Position numbers and translations under genes: made by a program. A stretch of 64,000 bases of DNA, taken from Platycnemis pennipes (taxonomy: Eukaryota > Arthropoda > Insecta > Odonata > Platycnemididae). This document shows positions 46,742 to 58,873 of the stretch, piece after piece (position 1 is the first letter of the stretch; the number at the start of each line of letters is the position of its first letter). The stretch lies in assembly GCA_933228895.1 (NCBI GenBank), contig OW121848.1, positions 163,510,688-163,574,687 of the forward strand, read 5' to 3'. Below the pieces are notes generated by a model. It ran no database searches. It was not told where the DNA came from and saw only the letters and a program-made list of their open reading frames with translations.

Positions 46742-49700
46742 ACATATCATGCATAAAAAGGATTAGTATTTATATACTGTTCTAACCTTCACTATTTAAA
46801 AAAAAGATAAAAATTGCAAAGCAATTATGAAAAAACATGCTGTTAGTAGGGTTAGCTTCAAGTCCTTATACCAACATGCAGCTACCAATGTTATCCATGG
46901 CTACACTCGTATTGGATATATTTACCGTTATTCATATCTCGAATTTTATGAGGAATAAAGGATATTTTGAATCTGTCAGTTCGGCAATCAATTCCTCTAA
47001 TTTTGTGATCATGGTCCAGTCTACCATAGTAAGTTGGGCGTCACAAAATATTTTTAATATCACCATCAAACCTGCGTATGTGTAAGGCGGATTCCATATC
47101 TGTAGATTTGAATTAAAAAATCCATCTTATTATCTTGAGATCATTATTTACAAGTAGACAGATAGGTGTTAGTCGGAGAGGTTCACAATTTAATTTTCCC
47201 CGTACAATAGGAACAATAAAAAAATTTAAAAGCTAAATTAAATAAAAAAGCTAAATTTCTGTTAAAATAAGCAATTAAAAAGTGTAGTTTTTGGCTTCTG
47301 TATGCGTCTGCAAGAGACACTTCAAGGCAACAAACGTTTTATTCCAACACATCTTCTCAAATGCTTGGTATTTAAGCAAAAGAAAAGACTGATGTCCTCT
47401 GCGTTGGAACTAACCCTTCTATGGTGTAACAGAACAAGTGTCGTGTCCCTACGGGTCGGCACAAGGCGAAGCAGACTGACAGTCGAGTGGTAAACAATCG
47501 CTCCGTCGAGAATTGGCTTCGGCGGCAGCTGATACTTTCCGAAGGGGTTGGTTTGATACATTACGGATACTCAAGTGTTTATAGAAGCACATTTTTATTT
47601 CAAGAGTCGGCCAGGAAGATACTCCCGTCTCAGACACCAAATATCCCAGACCTACGGCTACAAAGATACCCACTACCTGAATGCCTCACTTCCTCACTAG
47701 CCTCGAGGAGAAAATACACAAGAATCTTTCCGTAAAACACGAAGTCCAGGGGGCGACCATTGACACGTTTGTGACTTAATTGAACAGGTTATTGTACGGG
47801 AGCCGGTGACCCAGTTCACTTGTGGGGATAGGCTGCTCATGCTCCTAAATGGCTCTTTAGAGCTTGAGCGATCTGATCATTCACATGTGACTCTTCCGAA
47901 AGAAATGAAACGTGATAAGGGAATATCTAAGAGCCTCGAGGCCAGATCGACAGCGAATAAACCTCATACGATGCACACGCATCGACGTCTGGATGTCACA
48001 ATAATGAAGCGAAGGAGAGAATTTTCACACGAACTTCCTCCCTGATAAATTCACATTTCACCAGGCTCAAACGTTGAGGCGAAAAAATTATATCATATAA
48101 TTAGTACACCTTACATCATGTTTAATTAATAACATACACCCAAAAGAACTTTGCCGAGAGCGCTAACATCGTTTTTGCTAGATAGATTCAATATTTAACC
48201 AAGAAGCTAAGTCAACTATGGCCAAAGACGCACGGAATCCTGGCAGTCAAAGTGGAGAGCATCTTTTTCTGCAGCACATGTAGTTTCCTGCCGTAAGTTC
48301 AAAGCATAACATGGTTCAGGTGGGAGGACAAGGGAGCACCACCAAAGGTATCGACCGCTAATCATTGAGGATCTGCTCTGAAGTGCTTGGACCAATGCTT
48401 AGTGGATGAGTATTGAGTGTAACGTTCAACTGCTACATATTTTGTTTTCAACTCATAAAAAGAGCAATATTTTCAGATGAGAGTAGTGCATTAACACCTC
48501 TCTGTGAGAACTCTGAAGCTAAATATTTGTTTAAACAAATATCTCAACCTTAGAAGAAATGCCTGCAACCAATCAAATGTATGCCTGATTGGCGCCTCCG
48601 ATAGGCGCCACTCAAAGAGAGTACGTATCGACTTTCGTAATCCACCATTTTAACACAAAACTATTTCACTTGGCGACCACAAAGAGAGGAGACGGATGAA
48701 CTTCGAATAAAGGATGCAAAAATCAGCAAAGAAATTGAAAAGAGAGAGGAGAAGCTGGAGGGTGTCCGGCGGACGAGAAGGGGATCGAAAGGGGGTTGAA
48801 GAGGGATGGCGAACAGAGGGATGTAAAGCGAGGACGTGGGGGTTATCGAAATTCCAGAGGGGGGGGGGGAGTGGTGTGGGGAGAAGAGCCTGATTAGCCG
48901 GGGCTCCCTAATTCGAGGAAAAGTTTTCGTCCGCCCTCTAAAGCGAAACACCCATACCTCACCATTAGGAAACCCTACCAGGCTCCCGAAAGCAACCCGG
49001 AGAAAAAAGGGAAAGAGAGGAGTAGTCTCACTCCCCTCCCCGTGGGCCTCAACTGCAGGCCCCTCGTTAGCAGGCCCTGGAGTGAGCCCCCGCTCCGTTT
49101 GGGGCCTGTGTGGGGGTTGAGGGTGTATTAGGGCCCGCCGCTCTTTCCGATCCAAAGCAGCGCCACACTTCCCGGTAGCGACCCCCGCTGCCATGTAATC
49201 CAACCGGCGATGCCACTGCGGCGGCGAATAAGGGTCCGCCCCCTCTCCCCCGCCCTAATTATTAAGGGTCACCCCCTTTCCACAACGGATATTCGTGATG
49301 CCACCCCCTCCCACCGAGGATCGAATGCGAGCTGCGATGGCTCGAGCCTCGGGAATGTGAAAGATGTCGAATTCTGCTTTATTTCGTCGACTGATTCAGC
49401 TCAGTAGCTACACAGTGCATCACTTTGGAGGTAGAAACTGATTCCAATGGTTGGGGTCTAAAACATATCGCATGATGAGGCGATGGAGACGAAGCCGTGC
49501 CTCCAAATGGTTGAAAGGATCTTCACCGGAGCAACAAACAAGGATTAAGCTAAATTCATTCTCGATGGCCAATATATGACCATGCACCGCTCTTTAATGC
49601 TAACATTTTTCAAAATCCCCTGTGAAAAATTAGGACGGTAATTCCTTGAAAATAAAATTCGAATTTCTTCTAAGTCAATTCCGAAATTTTACCGATTCCA

Positions 49701-50375
49701 TCGATTCCAATCCATCGATTCCTTTGAAAATTATCAAGATTAATATATTAATTAAGATATTAATTCATAAATAAATTATATTGATTAAGATAAATACTGC
49801 TAATCAGGATATAAAAGCCGAGGATAGCACTACACAATTAATTTATTATTAAATGTTTTTATTTTGGTGAATATTAGGATAGAATATCCCAACAACAAAT
49901 TGTTTTATATGTTAACACAGAATATACCGCGACTTCATTTTTCTGCACATGCTGATACTGGCCAAAAGCATATTTTAATTTCAAAGCCTTTTTCCACTTC
50001 TCCAAAAATTCTAGTCTTATAAGTACAGAGTGTCCCATTGATCGTGTGTCATTTTTTACCTGTAATTTTAGACACATTCTATCATGCCACATGGAAAAAA
50101 TTGAAAACTGGTACGCAAAAATTTGTAACTATTGTTGAGGCTACGCAAAATTTCATAAATATGACCTTTTGACCCCAGAAATAGGGCCCAACTAAAAATC
50201 CTAATTTTTCCTTGTGGGCTTTCAATGTTAAATTATTCAAAATGCAAAAAAAAAATATTTTGCGAAAATTTATATTATTAGGATTTTGGGCCCGAAGAAC
50301 ACGATGGAAGAACTTTCGAGTTCGAAAATGCATCCGTGATCCCTGAAAGGCCACAGTCCAGGTCACAGTGGTTAA
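46742..50375. other. Unassigned sequence
   Basis: No recognisable gene. 48660-49400 is GC-rich and contains overlapping low-complexity ORFs on both strands (48661-49203 minus, 48836-49120 plus) with no domain pattern. A G10 tract lies near 48859. TGACCTTTTGACCCC at 50162-50176 is a DR2-like pair just before the tandem repeat. Confidence 0.4.
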
Positions 50376-50990
50376 AGAAAAGTGAATTGCCGCTACACAC
50401 CTGTCGAATCATAGGTTAAGAAAGGTGCCAAGGTCCATGGTAAGGTCTTCAGATCCCTCTTGTCGTCGATTGACCTTCAGGTGTTACTCAGGGGTCAAAG
50501 GTCATAGGGGTGACACAAAGTGAATCGGGGCTACAAACGTATCAAACCATAAGTTTAAAAAGGTGCCATGGTCGATGGTAAGGTCCTCAGATCCCTCTTA
50601 TCATCCCTTGACTTTCAAGGGTTACTCAGTGGTCAAAGAAGTGACAAAAAGTGAATCGGGGCTACAAAATAATCGAATCATAGGTTTAAAAAGGTTTTAT
50701 AGTCGATGGTAGGGTCTTAAGATACCTCTTGTCATCCCTTGACCTTCAAGGGTTACTCAGGGGTCAAAGGTCCCAGGGGTTACAAATGTCGAATCGGGGT
50801 TACAACAGTGTCGAGTCATGTGTTTCAAAGAGTGCCCAATACGATGGTGAAGTCCCTACAGGAATTTTCTGACCTTGAACGCTTGGGCAGAGGTCAAAGG
50901 TCACCAGGTGTAGCCTCGAAAATCAGGGCAATAGACGCGTCGAATTGTAGCTTCGAAAGGGTGAAGAATTGGACAGTGAAATCCTGATCC
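50376..50990 (+). repeat. Tandem repeat, unit ~130-138 bp, about four and a half copies
   Basis: Units recur with AAAGTGAATCGGGGCTACAA-like starts (50378, 50517, 50648, and a diverged one near 50787), a GATGGTAAGGTC.TCAGAT middle and TTACTCAGGGGTCAAAGGTC ends. Spacing between the GGTCAAAGGTC cores is 138, 131 and 130 bases. Copies are diverged, most strongly the last. Confidence 0.85.
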
Positions 50991-52292
50991 TGCTCGCCGA
51001 CTCCTTACCTCCAAGGACCATGCGGCGGTAAGCTATGAAACCTCTCCCAACACTGTATCAGTATGTTATCATTTCATTTTGTCCAGTGACATTTACGGAG
51101 TCCCCTTCAATCGCATCCCTATTTTTTCACTGAATGGGTATTTGATATTTTCATCCACAACAACTTAGTTGCATATTTTGGATGCCATGCACATCCATTC
51201 CTGCCTGTCTTGTGTTAGTCGCACTGGTTAGATCCACCGTGGAGAACCTGACTTGCGATATGATAGCTGACATCATCGAGATTTATATCTTAAATGAGAA
51301 GTGAATCTCCTTTACTTTAAGGATATTTGCTTTGAAACACGGAGTTCAGCACTTGTATGAGGAATTTAGAGAGTAAAATTGCTTCAACATCGAACACCTC
51401 AAGAAGAAGGACCGTAACAGACGCCCTTTGGAAGTATCAACCACACCGGAGCAGGGGCAGGCAGTGTTGGCTTCGGTCTTGGCATCCTACAATTAGTCGG
51501 CACAGGACTCGGGTCGAACGGTCGCGGATGAGGTGATAGTTGTCAATTTCATGAGCCACTACACATTTGAGGTTGATGTTTTATATGATTAACCTTTAAC
51601 TGTTCAAAAGGATTATTTGCGGCCTGATTTATCCTTTGCCATTGTAATTATTTTCCATTCCTTACTCTCACTTTGTAAATCATCGCCGACCATCACTAAT
51701 TTTTGAGTGATAAATTCGTAAATCTATTTTAAACAATAAAAGTATATGAAAGTGAGTACTCCTACGTAAGGGTTTTTAATTTAATGACAACAATTTCGAT
51801 GCAATAACTGAAAGAAAATATAAAAATGAGATAGGGATCGAACTGCCTTTGGTACACTAGCTCTCAATGTCCACCTGATCCTGGTTTTCCATATTTTCAC
51901 CTGATTTTCAAAAATACGAATATTAATAAAATTCAAAACAAAGAGTTGTATTTGCAAGGGAATAGTTTACAACTAAGCAAGAAAATATTTAACCTATTTT
52001 AGAATACATATTAATTGGGATTGAGCATCTATTTTCACTTTGTAAATTAAACGTGGCAACAACACTTCAGCCATGTTTCGAAGTCAAAATGAGTTAAAAG
52101 AACTTGTACAAAATAGAATGCAACTACAACACGCTAATTAATACCGTACTCATACAATTATTGTGCGTGCGTTATCACCCTATAGATGATTTTCCATATA
52201 GGTGCTTTTCTGGATCAGTATTTATTCATGAAATAACATAGCTCTTGTAGGGGATATTGAATCGCTATTTGAGTGTTTGTGGTAAGCATTCG
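50991..52292. other. Unassigned sequence
   Basis: No recognisable gene. 51370-51560 is locally GC-richer with broken frames and may be an old transposon trace; I could not assign it. Confidence 0.35.
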
Positions 52293-52400
52293 AACCAAGT
52301 ACTCCGTCCGTCGGATGGGACGTGAAGCCGTGGCCCACTTGGCGCCTTTTCGTTTCGCTAAGACGTCGGGTTCCTCCCCACCCTTCCTCCTTCCCCTTTC
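52293..52400 (+). mobile_element. SINE family 1 fragment (plus strand)
   Basis: Contains ACTCCGTCCGTCGGATGGGA, then ACGTGAAGCCGTGG and CTTGGCGCC, the complement of the family 1 body at 35806-35850. Truncated and diverged. Confidence 0.6.
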
Positions 52401-52482
52401 ATTCCACTCTTTAACTTTTCCTCCCGGTCTTAGCCACCTATTGGTGCGGATTCACACTAGAGTACACAGCAGAGTAATGAAA

Positions 52483-52680
52483 AGAAACACGGCATTAGCC
52501 TGCTCTCAACGACAGGGGTTTAACGTCCGATAGGATGATCTAACATAAGTACTGAACCCGAAACGGTATCCACGTAACAGATCGACAATACACTGAAAAA
52601 AATCTGCCGTGCCCGGGATTCTAACCCTGACCCTCGGTCTAGGAACCCAATACTCTGATCAACACACCAACTTGAACCCC
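52483..52680 (-). mobile_element. SINE family 1-related copy (minus strand)
   Basis: Body words GGCATTAGCCTGCTCTCAACG and TTTAACGTCCGATAGGATG, plus box B GGTTAGAATCC (complement 52617-52627). Oriented opposite to the fragment just upstream, forming an inverted pair. Confidence 0.6.
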
Positions 52681-52711
52681 AAGTACGGCAAAAACAGTGA
52701 GAAGAGTGTTA

Positions 52712-52782
52712 AATATCTATATCTACGACATATCCTGCAAGTCACCTCGAGTGGTGTGGCAGGGGGTACATCCACACCAGGA
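52712..52782 (-). mobile_element. LINE family A 3' end fragment
   Basis: Minus-strand CACCCCCTGCCACACC...CTTGCAGGATAT block followed by a TAGATATAGATAT tail. Fifth copy of this 3' end in the window. Confidence 0.6.
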
Positions 52783-53529
52783 AAAATGACACAACAAACA
52801 AAAATGAACAACACAAAACAAACTGCACACCTTTAAAAGTAATTAGGGGAAAAAGAAGAAAAACTACCTAATCCCAATCATGCAGGACACACCCACCAAT
52901 ACCATGCATGACTTGAAACCCGACACAATTTCATAGATACTCATGCATGCAAAAAAAAGCAATGAATGCGAGTCACACCTTGATTTGAACATGCAGGAAA
53001 TAAAAAAATACTATCGACCTACTCTGAATATTACCTCTATAATTATTACCGATTTACGCGATGCCTAACGTTCTGATCTCGAATCATACGTGGAAAAAAT
53101 CACATTTTAAACCTATCCGTCCAGCAATCTATATCCTTCATTTTATTAGAATTATCGAGCCTACGATAATATGTCGGAGCCAGCAATATATGATTTACGT
53201 CATTAATGAAATGTCCCTCCTGAAATTTTCCCAGAAGATTAAGTCTACAATTCAGCCTACGTTGTGAAATATATTCACCATAAACCTGAAGAATAGCATA
53301 TTGCTTTGATTTGAAGTTTTGAACCGGCGCTTTAAAATAATTTTCATAGACCCCTTATCATAAAAGTCTGTTTACTACTTTTTCGAATTATCCAAAATTC
53401 TTAAATGATCCTATCATTCTGTCATTCCCAGATTCAAAGCGGCAATAAGTTGATATTTAAAAGTAGGTACCCATTTCATTTCATTGAAAGCTTTCGGAAA
53501 TAATAAAAATTCAGCATCTCCAAGTTTGT

Positions 53530-53690
53530 TCGTATGGTGACGCGCAGTTGGACTAATGGTTACTGCCTCGCAATAAAAATAATCACCTCAAGCAGCCAGT
53601 CAGCAAGGTCGCTTTCTTACGTTTCCTCCTGCGACCGGGCCGAAGTCACGTCCCGGCGATCTCTGCAGAGTAACAGACCGAATTCAATGG
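53530..53690 (+). mobile_element. SINE family 2, copy b
   Basis: Plus-strand match to the reverse complement of 44515-44690, with the same three diagnostic words. Begins near GTTGGACTAATGGTTACTGC, a weak box A-like start. Confidence 0.7.
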
Positions 53691-55230
53691 CGACGTATTA
53701 CATTCCGTACGAGGCGCCATTTATTCCTTCCATTCAATTCGTCGTTTCCTTTTTCGCTCCGTTGGACGCATTCAGCTCGGAAAATTCCAAGACCCCTCCC
53801 TTTTATGTCTTTAGGCCGCGACTTGGGAACCACGGCCAAGTTTCGCCTTTCAGGAAACCTCCCAATGACGGAGGAGAAAATGCTCGATAGGTCACGTTAT
53901 GGGTCATCGTCACCCAATTGCAATTTTGGGCAAAAGACGGAGGAGCACGCTTGAAGGCCAGCCAACATTCCCACCCCCAGGGGGGGTGGAAACCCCCTCA
54001 CTTATCCATCCACCCGATCCCCACCGACTTCCGCTTCTTCGTCTTCCTTTTTTTATTATTATTTCTCCGTTTTGCCCCCTCATCCCCGTCCACCGCCGCT
54101 TCCCTTCTTAACCCCGACCACAACCTCCAAGCAAAGGGGAAGAAACGAGTCCTCAATCAATGTTTATTCTCTCCGAATAAAGAAGCTGCGCGAACTCAAT
54201 TTGGGAATGTAGCAAGCCACTTCGACTCTCCCTCCATCCCTCCGAGCCCTAAGGAGGGTGTGGGGTCCACCCCACCATCCCTCCTCTCCGCACCCCCTGG
54301 AGCAAGGGGCCCACCCTCAAGGGGCCCTCTCACCCAACCCTGACAAGGGGCAGGCAACCCGTCCCGATTACCAAAAGATCACCTTCCATCCGTCAATGGG
54401 ACACAAACGAGTGGGCAGGGGTGAAGCAGTTGTCCCAAGTTCGGACCGGAAAACGCTGCGTCGATTGGAAGGAGGGCGATGGGGCTTCTTGGCCTCAAGG
54501 AGGGGGCGTCCTCAAGGCAAATGCTTGCGGTAGGGAGGGCATTTCCTCATGAGGGCGGACGACAGAAGGAACTCCAAGGAAATCGGAGGACTCGCATTTC
54601 CAGTCGACTCTGGAACTCTGCGAATCGAATGCCTCTCGCAAAAAAAAATATTTCCATCAGGGAGCCTGCTACAATGGGGAATATGCATAAAATTTGTTTC
54701 TCGAAGATAAATGATGTACTTGATGCAAAATTTTTTCACCAATTTAAATATATGAGCCAAATTTTTCTGCGCCCACCACAAAGATTATTAAATGATATTA
54801 AAATGTTCCCGGAAATTGACGAAAGTCTCGTGACCTGAAACGCCTTCTGACGTCACTGCACGGTATAGGTTCCATATTGCTACGGAGATACACATTTATT
54901 TATTTTTTAAAACGAAGTGAATATATTGTTTCGAGGTTTTTAGCCGTTTTCGAACGAAACGATGACTGAAAAAATACTTAAAAAATCACATTCCAACAAT
55001 TTCCTTTGGTTGACTTCCTTATGGCGGCGTTCTTCTTAAAAAAACCAGCGATTACATAGGCGTAGTAGAAATTCTTGGGCACTAAACAGGCATTATATAA
55101 TTAATGGACGATTTGCTCGTTACCATCCATAATACGTAAATAAAAAATCGAAATACAATCGTTTATTGCATTAAACAAATGACAATGAGATAAATACTTA
55201 CGTTATCGCCAATTAGTCTTCTAACCATAG
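53691..55230. other. Unassigned sequence, partly GC-rich
   Basis: 53900-54560 is C-rich with overlapping proline-rich low-complexity ORFs (53899-54111, 53918-54343) and no domain pattern. 54850-55230 is AT-rich. No gene called. Confidence 0.4.
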
Positions 55231-55659
55231 CCATTCACTCATAAATCAAAAATTTAAATAAGCAAAAGGTGACGCCCACCGAAAAAGCTGCTATGATAAC
55301 ATTGACGTCATTTTCCTCCCGTCCTTGACTGCTCTTATGGGAAGGGAGTGGAGGGGGATTCTCGGAAGGTCTGTACGCACAGATCCTGTCGCAACTGCAC
55401 CGATTGGCAGATTCAGCTGTGTCCCCCGCATTGCGATGAGGCGAAGTAGCTTCGCGGGCTCAGTTGTGATTGGACGAAGTTCAAATACGTCAGAGGTTGC
55501 ACCACGCCCACTTTTCCGAAAGGGTTAAAAACATCACTTTTTCGCCTGTTATTACTCGAGAAATAATTGACGGATCAAAAAACGGAAAAATACGGGACTT
55601 TTTATTTTACAAACGCTATCATATTCGACACTTAAAAAACATGGTAAACGACCCCATTC
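55231..55659. repeat. Dispersed repeat D1, copy a (~430 bp)
   Basis: Matches 63065-63497 in the same orientation over its full length with scattered substitutions and small indels. No coding pattern. The shared end (GGTAAACGACCCCATTC) and shared start (CCATTCACTCATAAATC) are sharp, suggesting a non-autonomous element. No terminal inverted repeats were seen. Confidence 0.75.
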
Positions 55660-55931
55660 TACTACAGTTGCCTTGTATACAATGCCTCCTACATGCAATA
55701 CACCAACCAAACCACGTCACTGAGCCTGTAAATCGGTGTGGCTGGCTATCCTTTAAGTATACTAAACCCAATTTCACGGCGAGTAATACTCACAAATCGT
55801 TAGGGGTATTTGTAGATAAATGTGGTTTTCCAGGAAATCACATGGCTTAATTTTAACGATCCCAAAGAGGCTCCCACCTGAAATTAACCCGGAAGCTCAG
55901 ATCAGGAGCTCAACATCCACAGCTGTTCGTG

Positions 55932-56180
55932 GTGGCCATGTCGGTGCCCTGGCGGACCAATGGTCGCGAGTTCGAATCCGACCAGGGGGATGCGTTTGAA
56001 TTCTCACTCATTGTTTTCACTTGAGTGAGATTGCAACGAGTGATTCAGACAAACCAAATTCGTGTTTACACCACGTGACTCCTTGGTTCTAGTGTTCGAG
56101 ATAATCCCGACGGTTTCAAACTCCCCGGGCATGAATTCATCCTTAGTTTAGACGGTGGAATATAAACCTACCCGTTGTTC
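55932..56180 (+). mobile_element. tRNA-derived SINE, family 3, copy a
   Basis: The head carries box A-like GGTGGCCATGTCGG and box B GAGTTCGAATCC at 55968-55979. The body contains the hairpin CTCACTCA/TGAGTGAG at 56003-56031 and a C/T-rich stretch. Partly repeated at 57003-57080. Confidence 0.7.
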
Positions 56181-57002
56181 TACCCAAAACCCATGACTAT
56201 TTTTAACCAGTGTCCACTCCACCATCCAGTGGCGTGCGGCGTCAATTAGCCCCGGGTAAGCGATCTCGCACATCAGGTATGCATTCAGCACGTCACTGGC
56301 GTAACCCCAATAAAAACTGTATTACCAAGAATGGCATTCTATTTAAATTATTGAATTGCACATTAAAACTGGATAATTTATTTGAATAATCACCTACGAT
56401 GCACATAAAAATCACTTTTCAGCACGTTCATCAAGTGACTAAAAGACGCGTAACCAAAATGTTTTCTCATCGAAAACTTTCTTGCGTAAAAACTATTGGC
56501 TATCTAACTTGACCTATTCCAAAAGAAAAACATGCCTGCGTAAAATATCTAGTGATTTCTAATCCATGTGTAGGAAATGTGCGAATTCGCTGATTTTTAA
56601 GACACGGCTCACCTACCAGCACGACCTCGTAATACGATAGATAAAGGACACCGCTCTGGGTTTGAGACCTTAAGAGTAATTTGACGTGTCATTTCCATAG
56701 CTTGCCTTCAGAAAAACAAAATACCATGAAATAAATGAATCGGACAATCCATCGTAATAAGAAACACGACAGCAAGTTTAAAAAACGTTGATTGTTCACA
56801 AATTTATATTGGAAAGGTATGTCAAGAATAAATACTTAAAGTTAAATAGGGGATGCAGAAAAACGTATAAATTTAATACTTGATAAATAATAAGCGGTGT
56901 TATAAAATGGAATACATGCCGGGAAAGGGAAATGCCGTTATATCAACTTCAGAGGGGTATCCCACTGATTTGCAAACAAATGCGAGAATATAAATAGGTA
57001 AA

Positions 57003-57080
57003 ATCCGACCAGGGGAAAGCGTTTTAAATCTCACTCATTGTTTTCACTTGAGTGAGATTGTTTCGAACGATTCAGAAGCA
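57003..57080 (+). mobile_element. SINE family 3 fragment, copy b
   Basis: Matches 55973-56050, starting within box B (AATCCGACCAGGGG) and keeping the same CTCACTCA/TGAGTGAG hairpin. 5'-truncated. Confidence 0.7.
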
Positions 57081-58537
57081 TTCACTAGTCTTGTCCTCCT
57101 TACAATGAAATCTCCAATGAAAAGACCTATCGATATGTATTATTGAAAAAATTTGTATTTTTGAAATTATTTGTTGGGTGGTCGGCTGTATTGGTTGGGC
57201 CCGGCTCCTATGAAAAGGGCCCGGATTTTTTTTGCGAATAGGAGGGGGTAGAGACTAGAATTCCGCAAAAAGTGAATATGAAGGTGGTAGAATATGCGTC
57301 AGAAGGGAAAAGGCAAGCTGGAAACAAGTGAAATTTAATTTTTATTAATCAAGACTCATTTCTCAAGGGCCCGGGGCATATTCTGGGGGGGGGGGGGGCG
57401 AATGCCCTCCCGGCCCCCCACTTCCGACGCCGCTGGGATCAATCGGTCTTTAAACACATTGTGTATACTTTGGGGCGGGTCGAGTACCTTGTGTTCACTA
57501 TAACATCAGACGATTAAATCCCACCCCGTTGCAACCCCCGGACCTTCTTTCGCGAATGGGGTAGGTTGGCAGCACCTGCTAAGGTCGGAAAAGCGCCGAC
57601 GTACCAAAATAAAGATCGTGTGCTAGGTTCCCGCTGTGAGTATGCATGAGGAGTTAGCTTAGCATTAAGCTAGAGGCACCGATACAACGCTTCCATTCCA
57701 TCACCTTTCCTGCTGTCATTGTAATTCAGATTTTACTGCTGGAACGTATCTGGAAATGAATAGTGGACTGGAAGGTCTGTTTCTTCAGCCGTGGCCCCGT
57801 ACAAAGCATGTACCGCAAACACTTTATTTTGGCAAATATTTCACTAATAGCAATAAAATTTCAACAGAAAAATATTCATTTACGAAAAACTCACAATATT
57901 GCATAGGCTTACTGATAAAATTTATTCAGAAAGATGTTTTAGAATTTTTTAGGTATGAAGCAACTATTTCACCCTAAATTCTTACCAGAGACCTTTTCTG
58001 TTTTATTCTGTGGAATATCTTAAATTTTTCCTACCCCTTAACACAGGTACTAAATCACACCGATGCGATGTCAAAGGATCTTCGGAAATATGGAAGTTTA
58101 AACATTGAAATGGACCGTGATGTATTTTATGTGTACGTTTGTTTCACAATATTGTTAAAGTAGAGGTTGCAAGATTGAACTTTCGTTAAATTTAATGAGT
58201 GTATATTATTTGTGGAGAGATATGATAAGATTCAATAGTCAGTGATCAACACCTTTATCATTCTAAGATTAGAAAAAGGTATCATGGTTCTTTGAAAGGA
58301 TGATTTATTGCAGCTGAATACAATAAGCTAGGAATTACCCACACATTCTTAGAAATTTCACAAAATTGTGAGATTCCATTGTTTGAGGAATGAACGAAAA
58401 TCCACGACATGAAACTAAAAATAGCCGCTACCAAGTGCGTCAAGGACACATTATTTGATTTCTTTCCTGCCCATTGCATATTAACTTCTTGATCGAATCC
58501 CTTAGATAGGTATACTAACCACATCAATACGCCCACT
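57081..58537. other. Unassigned sequence
   Basis: Contains a G14 tract at 57385-57398. No recognisable coding region; 57756-57977 is a short ORF without a family pattern. Confidence 0.4.
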
Positions 58538-58546
58538 AAGAAGTGG
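58538..58546. repeat. SINE target-site duplication, left copy (AAGAAGTGG)
   Basis: Perfect 9-bp match to 58865-58873, bracketing the SINE. Confidence 0.85.
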
Positions 58547-58864
58547 CTGATTGGTTGGTTATTCAGGGGAGGCGACCGACAGCTGAGGTCATTTGCGCCA
58601 TATAGGATAGGTGGATAATTTGGTAATGGTAGGAGTTTCCAGGGAACGGAGGAAGGGTGGAGAGAAACCCGGCGTCGGCATTAGCCTAATCTTAACGAAA
58701 GGCGCCAAGGGGACCACGGCTTAACGTCCCATCCGACGGATGGAATACTGAACTTGAAATGCCCTCCACTAGGCACTAAAATGGGGACCGGTTTTCCACT
58801 GAAAAATCCACCACTGCCGGGAATCGAACCCGGGCCCTCGGGATGGGAGGCCAGTACTCTAGCC
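58547..58864 (-). mobile_element. tRNA-derived SINE, family 1, copy b (318 bp)
   Basis: The minus strand begins with GGCTAGAGTACTGGCC (box A region), then box B GGTTCGATTCC and a body matching 35641-35983. It ends with CCAACCAAT-type sequence. Flanked by the perfect 9-bp duplication AAGAAGTGG. Compared with copy a, the first ~24 bases of the tRNA-like head are missing, a small 5' truncation. Confidence 0.88.
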
Positions 58865-58873
58865 AAGAAGTGG
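58865..58873. repeat. SINE target-site duplication, right copy (AAGAAGTGG)
   Basis: Right partner of 58538-58546. Confidence 0.85.

Noticed and set aside
48661..49203. 180-residue minus-strand ORF in GC-rich sequence
   Set aside because: Low-complexity Ser/Pro/Leu-rich translation, overlapped by a plus-strand ORF of the same length class, no domain or splice context.
53899..54343. Overlapping proline-rich ORFs in C-rich sequence
   Set aside because: They reflect base composition; two frames are open at once and neither shows a domain.
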